A stretch of DNA of 64,000 bases from Paralvinella palmiformis. Taxonomy: Eukaryota > Annelida > Polychaeta > Terebellida > Alvinellidae. The translations under genes were made by a program, and so were the position numbers. Under the pieces are notes generated by a model. That model worked only from the letters and a program-made list of their open reading frames with translations, made no database searches and was not told the DNA's origin. The DNA is taken from NCBI GenBank assembly GCA_025642065.1, contig JAODUP010000113.1, forward strand, positions 528,501 through 592,500, written 5' to 3'. This document shows positions 1-13,176 of the stretch, one piece after another. The stretch's first letter is position 1. Each line of letters opens with the position of its first letter.

Positions 1-86
1 ACCTTCAGATATGCCCATGCTGAGATTCGAACATGGGTGGTAGTGATCTGTGGTTCAACACGCTACCGCTAGATCACCAGGCCCCT
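1..86 (-). repeat. tRNA-derived SINE, family A, truncated by the window edge
   Basis: Read on the minus strand, this is a tRNA-like head with an A box (TGATCTAGCGGTAGCGTG) and a B box (GTTCGAATCTC). The same head occurs near 8.9, 10.1, 19.5, 36.9, 47.9 and 55.2 kb, with the B box altered or lost in some copies. Only the head part is inside the window. It is a dispersed retroposon, not a tRNA gene, because many diverged copies share a non-tRNA body. Confidence 0.75.
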
Positions 87-562
87 GAAATTACAGAGTG
101 AGGTGTGCCAAACGCAGCTGAGGGTTTGGGGGAAATATTCGGGTTTTATGCATTTCTAGGACAATATGAGTGTGGATAAAATGTGACTTTTGCAATAGAA
201 CTTTTTTTCACATCAGTTTGACCCAGTCCTCAAAACATTATTTTCGGCTCTGGAACAACAGAAATCTCTCATCCCTGACAATAATTATAAATACAAAATC
301 AGCACACATAGTTATTTTTGGTAGGTAAACTTCGATATTACATTGCTCACGTATAAACCTGAGCAACTGGTTAATGAAGGCTGGATGAGTTGTTTTTTAA
401 GTGGGAAATAGTATTTTCATATTATCAGTTCATTTATTTATCTTCAGAGTGAGTTGAATGGTTTAGCTTGAGTGCTGGTCACACATGGCACACCAACCAA
501 ACCAGTGAAGAATCGCAACTACGTTATTATTCGTTATTATTGTAACTAGTTAGTTAGAGCAC
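87..562. other. No feature seen
   Basis: Unique-looking AT-rich DNA between two SINEs. I see no convincing open frame or motif. Confidence 0.4.
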
Positions 563-565
563 TGT

Positions 566-869
566 GCTGTGATAGCGCAGTTAGTTAGAGCGTAGGACTC
601 GTACCCGAACGGTCACAGGTTCGAGGCTTCATGAGCTGCAATGCTGTCAAGTGGCGACTGGTTCACTCATCCATAAAACAATGAGTACCTAACAGGACTC
701 AATGGCTATGTGTTTGAGTAACGCTTTGTGCCTATAATTACAGCATGCATTGTATGCTCCCTTGGGAGTTGAGATATGTACTGGGTGGAAAGAGGTCCGA
801 GTCGGGGATAATAATATTGTAAAGCACCTTAGAGCAGCTTCTAGCTGAATAGGGCGCTATATAAATGTC
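566..869 (+). repeat. tRNA-derived SINE, family B, near full length
   Basis: The head has an A box (TAGCGCAGTTAGTTAGAGCG) and a B box (GGTTCGAGGC). The body contains CTCCCTTGGGAGTTGAGA, and the 3' tail ends in GGGCGCTATATAAATGT, a tail type shared with LINEs in many animals. Copies at 7.57 and 55.58 kb are colinear with it over the whole length. Confidence 0.8.
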
Positions 870-965
870 ACAAAAAGAAAGTAATCCTCCAGGTTATGGG
901 TTCAAATCCAGTTCATACCCATGTTTCCCTAGGAAGCCAGCCCTTGGTACACATAATTATAATGC
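870..965 (+). repeat. tRNA-like SINE fragment, family C
   Basis: A B-box-like GGGTTCAAATCCAGTTCATACC is followed by a short body. It resembles the tRNA-like block at 12636, which carries the same CCAGTTCATACC downstream of its B box. Confidence 0.45.
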
Positions 966-3180
966 CTAAACAACTCAAGTCAAGTAAGCCAAGAGTTGAG
1001 GCATACTGATAATGCATTTGCAGCCTTATAACTAAAATTTATGCATTCAGTTAGTGCCATTGTCACTATGACAACAAGTCTTTATAATACAAAATACAAT
1101 TTTTTATTATAAAAAAAAGGTACTTGAGACTTCCCCTCTAACTATTTAGAGGATGTTTAATTAGCATAGTCCTTAGGACACTGCAAACCCCCATGTCACA
1201 GTATGAATCAGACTAACCTAAAAAGTTACTGTTAGGCTATATACCCAAGATGTGACCACCACCAAGGCAAAGCAAACCTTTTGTTTATTATAAAAGGTTA
1301 TGGGAACCACGTGTATGATCTTCAACTATCATGATATGTTTCATATATTGACTAAATGTCTATTACAGTTCCCAACTTGATGATTTATTTTTAATATTAT
1401 GTAATTGTTTCAGACAAAAATAAACTGTCAACTTTCCCCATACAAATTATCTTATCTATTAGTAAAAATAATTCTATGTTATACTTAATAAAAATGAAAC
1501 TGCTACAAGAACTTGTAGATAGATTTAGTTCTGTGAATTCCCCAAAACATAAATATACAAACAATTACACTTCTTGTTCCATGCCACTTCACTAAGTACA
1601 CGGTTTCACTGACCCGTAAACCACAGTAGATGTGGACTATGCATGTTGTCACAGAAATTGTCTATCATAACCCTAAATTATGCTGTATTCCCAACTGTTC
1701 GCTAGATGCAGCACTGTTTTCGCCATATCTGGTGAGGTTGACCAATGAGAGACTTTGAAAACAACATACAAATCCTACGATCTAGATCTAGTACAGAATA
1801 TATAGGTAGATATCTATCTTTTTCACACCAGACTGGCTTACATATACATGATATAGGGAATAACACGAGTCTGAAAACCGGAATTTTACTAAGAATATTC
1901 CTGCAGCCCTGTTTATAATGAAAAGTATATAGGGCCTATGGGAGATCCCGGACAACCGTGTTTGTCTGCAATTATTAATCAGTTGCCTGTTAACATGACA
2001 TGCACTTAAAATTAAATACATTTTCTATTAGCTTAAATCGTATTATATCCAAAAACAAAATTCAATCACATACAAGTTTTGATTGCAAGCCATTTTCAGC
2101 AGAAATATATTTTCAATGCAGTTGCCCAATGGCAAGTAGATTGGAAATATTTTCACTTGCCAAACAAATTTTGACCTGATTATTTTTAAATCTGCTATAT
2201 TTCACCTGCCTACATATAAACATGTATTTGCAATAACTACGACAAATAGGGAAGTATTTGATAAGAAATGCTTATTCAATAAAGCCCATTGCTGCTGTAT
2301 GACGAATCAGTGTCTGGATAGATCTGGGAAGTGGAGCACCAGTGATTGACATCCCCGGAAGTTGGTACAGCACCCCCAGAAAATGACAACTAAGTCATTC
2401 CACTTGGTCAATTCCAATTTTACCAGTTTATTTTACCATGAGTAGGTACTCTGAGCACCTACTTGGAATACCTACTCCGAGTAGTTTATATTCCAAGTAA
2501 GATTGTCATCATATCATGGAAGAAATATTTCTGAATTTATAAATTACATCATGGTGATTTAATGTGGATTTAATTTTTGGTAGGAAACTTAAATTCATCA
2601 TCAATTCCAAAATTGATCCCATGTCTGAGCACAATAAAAATTGTAGCACTTTAAATTGACAGGCTGGTGGCATTTAGCACATAAAACGAGTAATTTATAA
2701 CCGAGGGCCAATAGATGGTGAGGACGAAATTGTAATGAGGGCGAAATATATTGTACTAAGCTGTACGTTTCCCATTCTTAAGTTTCAGATATAATTTCCT
2801 GAAAGGCTTTAAACTAAACATAAAGATTATTTTATTATAAGAGTCTATAGAAGAACAATATATACACATATGTTATAAGGACACTAGTCATTTTACGACC
2901 TTAACCGTTACCGGTTAAGGCCAGAGCCTCTAGTCTAGTCTGTAACTAAGTCTAACACTAACACTAACAGGTCACAGACTCAGTGCAAGCCCAATGCAAC
3001 ATTTACACTTACAACTAAAGGAATGGTTGTAGAAACGTAAATAAACAACAATAAGCTAGTTGGCGTAGTTGTTTTCCATGTAACTAAACGGTAACATTTT
3101 GTTTCATCCCGAAAACGTGTTAAAGGAACGTGACAACATCATCAAGGTATAAACACTCGTGCAGTACACGACCGTTCCAT
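966..3180. other. Intergenic, no gene recognised
   Basis: AT-rich DNA without a convincing coding frame. It holds a perfect short hairpin (9-bp arms CCTTAACCG/CGGTTAAGG, 2899-2920) about 300 bp upstream of the promoter-like block, and an imperfect inverted stretch near 2440-2490. I see nothing else. Confidence 0.4.
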
Positions 3181-3195
3181 GGGTATGATGCAAGA

Positions 3196-3259
3196 CCGGA
3201 AGGTCAATAATACAGACTGCGCATGCGCCTTGATAATAAACACTAGGTGTCTATATAAG
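3196..3259 (+). promoter_or_regulatory. Promoter block: ETS/GABP, NRF-1 and TATA motifs
   Basis: CCGGAAG (3196-3202) fits the ETS/GABP (NRF-2) core. TGCGCATGCGCC (3218-3229) is a textbook NRF-1 palindrome. TATATAAG (3252-3259) is a good TATA box. NRF-1 and GABP sites are typical of nuclear genes for mitochondrial proteins, which matches the AOX gene downstream on the same strand. CpG dinucleotides are visibly denser here than in the flanks. A TCAAGGTCG at 3270-3278 resembles an ERR half-site but its last base is off. The assignment to AOX copy 1 is inferred, because no other + strand gene is visible before 8.6 kb. Confidence 0.55.
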
Positions 3260-3281
3260 CAAAAGCCATTCAAGGTCGCGT

Positions 3282-3474
3282 AGCTTTTTCAGATTTAGGT
3301 AAAGTGTAATGTGAAGCGTTGGTGGTTTTGATTCACATTTTCAGTTGTCCTCAACGAGACACCGAGCTGGGTATTTATTTTTTCGTCGTAGCTGATCGTG
3401 AAACGAAATAGAGTTGTCCGAGAAATAGCGACAATACACCGAATACAGAGCTGTAAGCTGTTATTCTTTCATTG
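3282..3474 (+). other. Probable untranslated first exon of AOX copy 1
   Basis: The stretch begins about 30 bp after the TATA box and ends at a donor-like GTACGT (3475). Alternative donors are GTAAGC at 3453 and GTAAAG at 3299. It is relatively CpG-rich. Coding exon 1 of AOX starts right after an acceptor (8601) and carries untranslated sequence before its ATG, so at least one upstream exon must exist. An ATGTGA start-stop lies at 3309-3314. The exact boundaries are a guess without transcript data. Confidence 0.35.
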
Positions 3475-5099
3475 GTACGTATATTTAATTATTATAATTT
3501 ATATTATCATTGTCACGAACGATTGATCTAGAGTAGATCTAATAGTAAAAGTGATCCAGTCGTATTAATCGTTTGAAAATTCAAAATCGGCTTGTCATAC
3601 TCGTAGTTTTCGCAGTTTTATTTGTGTAAGATAGATCATTTAGTTTGGACTGGACCCCTGAATTGCGACTGTTTAGTAATTACGTGAACTACACCGTAAA
3701 CCACATAATGCAAATTGTCATTCAACTATGATAATTGCATGATAATTTATGGCTCATCAAATCATCATGATCATCGTGATGTCCCTGACCAAAAATGTAT
3801 CGTAGTATTAATAGGGTTTACTTTAGGCTAGGCCTAGGGCCAGTAGGGGTCTATAGAGTCTACACGCATTTCGACTGTCATTTTAATAGTGGCGTGGATA
3901 AGGGTGCACGACTATGTGACTGTATACTATAGTATCCAAAGTCTGAGCTGCAGCCAAGCGCATTCAGTCTGTAGAATAGTTTTATTATCCAATTTATAGG
4001 CTATGACTCGCTTGTCAGGGTTCCCACACTTTCTGGAAAACAGCCAATTCATTTTCCATGTCCTGGAATTGACCTTGAATTTGATAAAATCAGGATTTGT
4101 CCTGGAAAGAAATATTGCCTATGAATAAAATCCACTTAGTCTTAGATAAAAAAGCCTATGAATAAATATTATGCCTGTAGTGTAGACCTATAGTTTAGAA
4201 GATAACTTTGATTAACTTAAGCCATTGTTTTTTGAATAGGTCTACTTGTTTTACAGAAAATTTCCCTTCCAAAAATTAGGGTCGGTCGAAAGAAAAAAAT
4301 TAAGTTCTAGTTTCTGGAAGATTTGCCAGATTTGGTACCCAACCATTTATCTGATGACACATATTCTGGATTACTCTGGTTTTACATTGATATTAAAAAA
4401 GACAGTGTTTTCTATAACATATATTCTCCTTTTAGTTGGGATTTCACAATCTCTCCAATGGTTTCACTTTTTTAGCCTTTATAATTTTATTTTGATTGTT
4501 AATCACTGTCAGCCTAAACCAAGATGGTGACAGGTCAGTTCTATTTCAAAATATTTCTACAGTAAATTGGTCTTGTAAATTTAAATTAATTATAACTCCC
4601 CCTTCATGCATCGAGAAACACATAAATAGTTCGAACTTTGCGGAGATCTACTTAAAATTGCTATAAAAATATTTTGTGATAACGCTACATATATTCTTTT
4701 ATCACAAAGTGAAACTGGCCCGGCACCATCTTGGATTAGACAATGTGATAGCCTAATCCACTTCCGCACGGTGTTCAGGCATGTCGGCATGAAAATAATA
4801 GTAAAAAGAATAAAAGGAAATTTTATTTCCCAGCGGGGGGTTTCAGCTGTGATCGCCGGATTTGTAAAACACTTATTCAAAAAAACAATGGCCTTATAGA
4901 AGAAAAATAGTACTGATAAGTATGTTATCTTAATATCCCATGTTAGTTAACATTAATTTAAAATAAAAGTGGAGGGATCAGACAGCTAGAACAGGTAAGG
5001 AGTCTGCTGTACCATAAAATATATCGATCATGCATTGAATAAATATGAAATCCCTTTTCGCACGTATATTGATTTATTATCTATAAATCTTGTATGCTT

Positions 5100-5693
5100 T
5101 GTTCTGGAAAATAATATTTCCTTCGCTGTGAGAACCATCAGCTTGTGTAATAATGTTGTTAATAAGTCTCATCTTATCTAGAATAACATCTCTAATTCCA
5201 GCAACCACCAGTAATTAGATACTGCTGATATATATTTGAAGAACCCCGGGTCAAGTTCTGGACCCATAAGTGCATTTTGCTGACCACTGATTTGGCACCC
5301 TGTAGTTTGCTTAACCGGAAAGTCTATATGCACTGACCACAGCATGTAAATAATGCTTGGGGATATAGCCATCTTTCAATCCATTAATTGTTATAGACAA
5401 AGGATCAAAGCTATAGTGTAAAATAAAGTGCAACTCACATTAAGGGACGGACAAACTTTGAATAAAGTGCTATAAACAGTGAAGTTAAAATATAAGGCTG
5501 TAATTACAATAACCATATTGATAAAATATTAGTGCCAGAGATACGTAGTCAATAAATTTTTACAATATCAAGCAGTCAATAACAAACATATAGTTAGGCT
5601 GGGGTGTTTTACTATAAAAACATTGCAAAAAGCCATTATTACCTATAAAAGCTGTAAAAATACTTCAGATAATATCTGTGTAAAAAACAAATT

Positions 5694-5736
<43 letters not shown>

Positions 5737-6100
5737 GATTAGTACATTCTCTGTGGTTGTTTAGCTCAGGTTTCCTAATATTGTATATATACATAGTATT
5801 AGTAATTGCAGGAGCTTTTGCTGAATAGGGTCAAATCCAGACCAGTAGCGACAATCTGTATTCTGGACCTGTAAGTCCATTTTGTAAAACAATTTGGTCT
5901 CAAATAGGATTATACCCGTTAGTATATAAATAAGGTCAGGACATAGCTATATTTTAATACATTGCAAGTTTTAAATAACACCAAGTGTTATAAGAGTACC
6001 CATTTATTTCATTTGTACTGGAAAATAATGTGCAACTAATGCTAATAGATGCATGCTTTTCTTAAAACAATGTGTACTCCGGAATAACAATATTATGGAT
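5100..6100. repeat. Diverged tandem duplication, about 630 bp period
   Basis: Phrases recur in the same order in 5100-5500 and 5740-6050: a segment reading 'tctggacc..taagt.cattttg', then 'atagc.at.ttt.aat.catt', then 'aaaataa.gtgcaact'. A TA tract separates the two halves. Identity is low, so this is an old duplication or two old insertions of one repeat. Confidence 0.35.
5697..5733. repeat. (TA)n microsatellite
   Basis: Uninterrupted TA dinucleotide repeat. Confidence 0.95.
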
Positions 6101-7033
6101 CTATCCAATGTTGAATATTATTATCTGGGCAGATGTTCACTTTAGTTAATTGAGCACCTTTGGAACTGATTGGCATACTGTAGTAGCGTCTGGCTCACAA
6201 AGAACTTGGTAAAATTTTAATTATTCCATTATTAGGCTGTATCTGAACTGCATTATAAGTGGACCATAGATAGTAACAGTCTGTGTGCTTTTGTGGTCCA
6301 GGGAGTGCTATAATATTAATTTTTGTAATGCAATTTTTCGTGTTTTCTTCATTTAGGTCCATGAGATTGAGAATAACCAGACAATTGCACAATTCATGAA
6401 AATCAATCTTGTAAATGATGCAATATATTTGAATCCAATTATAATGATTAATTCTGGTAATACTGTCGATGCTGGAAAGCTCATCAGTCAGCAACTATAC
6501 TGGTCAGCTGGATATTTATTTATATGTTAGACTTAGATGTTGGTGATTCATCTTATGCTCCAGCAATCAACATCCAATTTCTCTCTAACAGAGTTAAATT
6601 TGCCTTTCAGTATCAACTGAATAATAAGAAGGTTGTTTCAATACCATGAAATAGTGCGATATTGGTCAGACATCGATCAGTATTACATTTCCACGGCTAT
6701 TGTAATATTTCATAGTATCAAGTATCAAACCAGCACTAATCCAAATACTGCCTTCATGGTTAATTCGTTCTCAGCTAATTTGCCAAAAAGCTATTCATTA
6801 TACTTTTAACAAAATATAACTGATTGCTGTGCTGCTGTCATGGATTGATTGATTTGAAGAAAGTGACTGTATATTTGTAGTATTTACTCTGTGTATGAAC
6901 TTGTGAATCAGACAAATTTCACTTTTGGTAACCTGTTCAGTGAAAGTATTTATTGTGAAGGACACATATTACTTGGATTAGCTTGCTTATTTATTATTTA
7001 ATTATAATCAAAGTCTAAAAACAAAGTTTATTA

Positions 7034-7057
7034 TCTCTCTCTCTCTCTCTCTCTCTC

Positions 7058-7117
<60 letters not shown>
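7034..7117. repeat. (CT)n followed by (TA)n microsatellite
   Basis: A CT tract (7034-7058) is followed directly by a TA tract (7061-7117). The open frame on the minus strand here is only repeat coding (YIYI). Confidence 0.95.
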
Positions 7118-7119
<2 letters not shown>

Positions 7120-7573
7120 GGTGTCATGTAACGAAGTTGAAAATGGTGTTATCAGGTAATATAGAAAGGAATTGGCTAGAACACTGAGCACTGCAATCCT
7201 CCAGGTCTGGTCAGAGCCACTTAAAACTACTACAAAAGAACTTTTTATTAATTCCCCATTTAAAGATACATTTTTGTGACAAGCAACATATGAGTATATA
7301 TATATATTATCGTGTAGCAATATAATTTTTTTTAGATCTAATCTTTGTTAATGAACTTTTACTTAATTATTTTTATGGCTATTGTTTTGGTGGCTAATCA
7401 GAAACAAATTTATTGAGGTGGGGAATACATATATCAATTTCCTGTCAAAAAAGTTAAAAACTGCATCTTTCACCCCACTCTTTGTAGTTTAACATACACT
7501 GTGCAAATGTTATCTGTTTATTGAGGCAAACATTTTCAGTCCAAATTATTAGTGTAGTGCAGGTGCAGTCGAG

Positions 7574-7840
7574 CTGTGATGGTGCAGTTAGTTAGAGCAT
7601 AGGACTCGTAGCCAAACGGTCGTGGGTTTGAGGCTCCAGGAGCTGGAATGCTGTCAAGTGGTGACTGGTTCATTCATCCATAATAATGAGAACCTGACAG
7701 GAAGTGATGACTATGCGTTTGAGGAACAATTTGCATCTTTAATGGCAACATGTGTTGTATGCTCCCTTGGGAGTTGAGATGTGCACTTGTTGGAAACAGG
7801 TCCGAGTCAGGGATAATAATACTGTATAAACTATATAAAC
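7574..7840 (+). repeat. tRNA-derived SINE, family B
   Basis: It is colinear with the copy at 566-869: an A-box head with GTTAGTTAGAGCATAGGACT, a diverged B box, the CTCCCTTGGGAGTTGAGA body and the TCCGAGTCAGGGATAATAAT segment. The 3' tail is disturbed. Confidence 0.75.
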
Positions 7841-8601
7841 ATGCATTGTTATACTGTTATTAATGAGTCCACTTATGATAAGTGCCATATAAATGTTTGG
7901 TTGATAAGGGTGATTGTCAGCTGAAATAATTATATTAAAAATTAATGTGGTTATTGGCCCAGTGACTAAAACATTTAAATACAAGATCATTTGGGAGATG
8001 GGGGTTACAGCCATCACATATATTTGTTATGACTTTGGCTTGTGTCAGAGATATATTAATATTTTAGTATGTACCTCATTGTACAACTTAGAACAACTAT
8101 AATAATACTAATTAAAAAACAATTATATAGTGCCTTTACTTATATGCAGTCATTCAGCAGTGAACTATAAAGATAGCCCATGCTAATATATGTACCAACC
8201 TTTAGGTATCCGGACACATAATTTGTTACACCATCAACATTATAAAAAGTTTGTGTCATAAATATAGATGTTTGTATATGGGCACATGTATGAGCCTCTA
8301 TTAATTATATATGTCTGTGTGTGTGCACATTGCTTTTTATGTCATACACACAGAGTAATTACAACTCACTCCACTCTATATGAGATTAGTAAACATTAAT
8401 ATGCGTATGTTTAAAAACCGTTTATCAAAGTCCATTAATTTGAGCTGTTATTTATAGATGTTACTTCTTAGAGAGAAACATTGACGGGTGTTGTACTTAA
8501 GCCAGCAGAATCCTGGGCACTGCATATAGTCTTAATACGGGTGCTTAATTTAAACATTTAGCCATGTGTTGTTATCTGTCTATTATTGTTATATTTTCTA
8601 G

Positions 8602-8810
8602 GTGGTTGGTTGTTAATTGACAGCAACAGAAGACAGATTCCATCATATCACCATCGTTTTGCTTTACCTGTCACCATGGTGATGAGATCTGTTATATTAA
8701 TACCTCGTCTGATGCTACATTCAGTGAGGCCAATATCACTGCTTCAGCAGCTGCCCAAAAGTCAATATATTCTGGCACCCCAGCTGTCCAGAACCTTGTA
8801 TCTTAACCAG
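8602..8810 (+). other. AOX: AOX copy 1, exon with start codon (5' UTR 8602-8675, coding 8676-8810)
   Basis: Acceptor TTTTCTAG ends at 8601 and donor GTGAGT begins at 8811. It codes residues 1-45, the presequence, beginning MVMRSV and ending LSRTLYLNQ. It ends in phase 0. The equivalent exon of copy 2 starts MAMRTV and ends in the same phase. Confidence 0.85.
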
Positions 8811-11800
8811 GTGAGTAGGATTTCAATTCGGTTTGTGAAATTGTTAAAACGAAAATGAGCTGTATGTGAAATAAATGTGTAGACTTGACATGCCTAGTAA
8901 ATATTGGCATGATGAACTCTTACATTGTATGATGATGATGATTGGTGTTTTACAGCCACTTTTGTGTACATGGTAGGCTAAGTGGGCAGAGCAACCTCCA
9001 AAGGTAATGAGTCAAAGTTGAAATAGCCTTCAGATATGCTCACGCCAAGATTTGAACATGGGTGGTAGGGATCTGTGGTCAAACACGCTACCACTAGACC
9101 ATGGAGGCGCCCATATTGTACAATGATAGAAACATTCAGTCAAAAATGATATTTTACAGCAGGTCAATGTACATATTTATAAATCAAACTTAACTTAGGA
9201 AGCTCATGCAAGGAGCTTCACTGGATAGCATATTCGAGTAATTCCTGTTAGTAGGGAAGCTTTATTAAATGGGCTATTGTTGCTGTTAATGGTTCACATG
9301 ATTCAAGCCTCAGGGAAAGTATTTTAAACTTAGGTCTTCATATGACATTTGATAGTGTTCTGGACTGATCATTGTGTGCACAATAAGTAAATTGGTGCTA
9401 CAATGTCAGAAATATGTATCCAGTCTTCTGACTGAACCAGTGTTTTAGCTAACTACCCATCTGACTGTCATCTGTGGTGGCCAGTATCAGAAGTTGGATT
9501 AGGTAGGGGAAAACGGTGTAGAATACTTCAATACAGCAAATAGTCCTAAAGATTTTTTAAATTTACGTGACCTAGGCAAACACCAGACTCCCATGTAATA
9601 TACTAATCCTTGGTGTGCTATTTTTAATGGATAAAAAGATTGGCCCTTTCAACTAGCTAACACGCTGAATCTAACCCATCCACTATCATATGTTCATCAA
9701 TTGGTTTTACACGTAAATTTATTTTTGGTTGTCCAGGTGGCTCTTTGGCTAAATCCCTTCTGGGTGTTTAGATGTACTTATGGGTTAAAAATGACAAATG
9801 AATTTATTTCCAATTTACATGCATATATACATATATAACATTAAATGTAATAAAATGCCAAGCGAATGTAAATTGGGGGTGTAGCATAATAACTGTTTTC
9901 CTACTGGCCCTGGTTCCTAGATATTTAATAAAACCAAGTTTTGTTGTATAAATTCATTAAATAGCATTTGGATTAATTAATAGAGTAGGAATACTGCTTT
10001 CAGACTATATATTATTTTTACCTTCACTGCATTTGATTATTAACAAATTCTATTTAATGCGTATGATGATTGATGTTTTACGGCCACTTTTGTGCACAAG
10101 GTAGGTTAAATGGGCCGAGTGACCTCCAAAGGTAATGAGGCAAAGTCAAAGATGATACAACCTTCAGATATGCCCATGCCGAGATTCGAACATGGGTGGT
10201 AGTGGTCTGTGGTCCAACATGCTACTGCTAGACCACGGAGCCGCTCTTAATGCATATAATACGAGGTCATCTATTTTATCAACTTTTGACAATATATATT
10301 AGCAGACTTTTAGCTAGAGAGCTCTTCATCTATCCAAGGGAATGGTCAGGAATAAATATAGACGAGATAACATCACTTAGGATGGGTTGCGGATGTGCTG
10401 TTTCAATGGCAATTTTACCTGTACCATATCTATTTGCTGTATCTTAGCACCAACTTTGTTTTAGCTGTACAAAAAATAGTACCTCAGAACGTGCCAGCAA
10501 ATAATTATAATGTCTCAATTTTAAAACTAAATAAATCCAGATCAGATCCCTCATATTTCTAATTAATGTGGGTCTACCAATGTTGTTAGTTTCACTTTTA
10601 CCACTTTATCGCTGCGGATTTTATAATTTGACTGAGTTGTTTCTTTATATCATGCTCATTTAGTGTATTGCTTATGGCACACGTGTCTTTTCAGTTATCA
10701 CATACAGACGAGCTTCACATTATTACAATGATAACAGTATTATTAAACCGATGATTCTACTTTCAAAGGTTTTCTGGCTCACCCGGTTATCATCATTAAA
10801 TTTTTCAGGCATTATGTAGTCCGCATGTTGCTGATGATAACACAAACAAGACCATAGATGAAATGGTCTCAGATCGAATTGAAGATATTAAAAGTGGAAA
10901 ATTCCAGAAGATGAAGGATCCTCAAAAGTTGAAGCATTTCAGGTGAGGGATGAACTGGGCATGGTCTGTTTATACATACATTCCTGGGGGTTCTATTAGA
11001 ACAATACAGATATTCTCAGTTTAAATTTAAAGGTATCGTATGTAGGTCATCTGATAAATGTTACAGGGAACACAAATTTAATTACCGCATTAGATTCATA
11101 CATTAGTAACATACTTGAGGTTTGTAATAATAAATAATTATATCTATAAGTGTTTACTTACTAATCATACTTTACACGAAACTAAATTTAAAATAAAATA
11201 TCTAATTAATCTGTAAATCTCAAAATTTTCAATGTCTAACATAGCAGCTGATACACAGCATCAGATACCATACATATTGATCCATAAGGTGAGAAAATAG
11301 TCGTAGGGTCTACTAGACAGTTTGATTTGTATCCACAAATACTTGATGGAATTTATTGGTAAACAAACAGACAATGACAGAAGAAATTTATAACAATGGC
11401 TCTCTGGTGAGTAATATTACCACCAGCTTGGTCATATGTGTTGTAATTTGTATATAACCACAACGCGTGTGAATAATTCCTATATAAATTCATCACTAGT
11501 CCATTCGTTGCCTGGTCAGTGTACAGCCAAATGCTACATCACATGACCATGTATATTGATGGGGTAGACTTTAGGCTGCAAAAATGTCAACCACCACAAG
11601 AGAAGAATAGACCACAAATTTCCAAAGCCAATTGGTTTGGGAAAAGTTTGTTTGAAATGGCCATAAATGTAATTAGATTTGTACACAAGGTTGTCTTATA
11701 TATATATTATTTTAATCATACTATTATGTCAAATAATTTAATCACCACTATATTGTAATATTTTATTTTACATTTAATATATATTATTCCATGTCATTTT

Positions 11801-13123
11801 AACATTTTACATTTATATGTCTTGTATTGTAAAGCACTTTTGAACATGATATAGTTTATGAAAAAAGTGCTATATAAATATGGTATATAATAATAATATA
11901 ATCATATGCATAAAGTATTTGTTAAATAATTGATCTATTTGGATATTGATTGATGACTATTAATACGTACTGATTATATTTATTATTGAAAAGCTATACC
12001 CTACTACTGGAAACAGTGTGTGTGTGTGTGTCCTCCAACCTGACTATGATGGCTTTTGTTTACGTTTCCAGAACACCACCCAATGTTGATGCCGCACATT
12101 CATTAGATCCTACAATGGTACCAAAAGATGGCGCAACAACAGATGGCAGTTACACACTACCTCATCCGATCTGGTCGACAAAAGAGGTACACAGCGTCAA
12201 AGTCACCCATAAGACGCCCAAGGGACTACTGGATTGGGTATGTAAATATAATCTGTTAAAATCCAGATTAATGGCTACTGCAGTATTGATGTGGTGCATC
12301 TGGAGTAATATGGTGTACAAAATTTTTTGATAATCTTGGACGAGTTGCCTTCTAAAAATTAGCTGTGTGCATCATGTGGATTTGTTCCATTGGAAAACAT
12401 GCCCATGGATTTTAATTAAAATTTCTCATGTGCTGCCGTTTGTGTTAGAACACCTAACCAGCCAATCATATTTGTGAAGGGACTGTGCTTTTATTAGAAA
12501 TTGTTCGGTCATTAGAAATTTTGATGCTAAGGAATCACATTTTTGTTATTCCTGAAACCACAACCTGAAGCTGACATCTAGTAGTTGTGTGATAGTTTGA
12601 AGCCTTAAATTAGCATTTGTCAAGCTGTTACCTTAGGGCTCTGGTGGTGCAGTGATTAGGGCACTGTGCTGTAAATCTCTAGGTTTTGGATTTGAATCCA
12701 GTTCATACCAGTGCTGGTGGGATTCGTTTCCCTTAGTTATATGTTTCACAGTCACAGATGAAATAGCTCATCATGTGGTGGTGCCATCTACCGAATACCG
12801 AAGGTTGTGGGTTCGAATCTGCTCATGCTTGTGTCAGTGAGAGTTGTTTCCCATGGCGTGGGGTGTGCAGACCGTTTGGGGCTGCCAATACTCTAATTTT
12901 ATTACTTTCTTGTGATTTTGAGGTCCTTTTTTGGTAATGGTTGTTTTCCTGAATGGCTGAATTTTGAGGTTGGTGCCATTAGTAGTCATACTGCCCTTAG
13001 GTAAATCTTTTACATGTGTGTTTGCTGCAGTCGAAGTCCTATACTGTTTTATTGTATGACTAATGGGAAGGTAGCCTTGACTACGCTGATATAACTTAAT
13101 TTGTTCTTGCTGTTAACGTAACT

Positions 13124-13176
<53 letters not shown>

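Larger units (their letters stand above)
3475..8601. other. Probable first intron of AOX copy 1 (5' UTR intron)
   Basis: No coding exon is seen here. It contains a CAGGGTTCCCAC terminus typical of hAT-type repeats (4016-4027, no partner end found), TA tracts, a CT tract, a family B SINE and a diverged duplication near 5.1-6.1 kb. Intron status depends on the upstream exon being real. Confidence 0.35.

Noticed and set aside
566..660. tRNA gene
   Set aside because: Although it has A and B boxes, the same head with the same 200-bp non-tRNA body occurs at 7.57 and 55.58 kb, and the arms do not close as a cloverleaf. It is a SINE.
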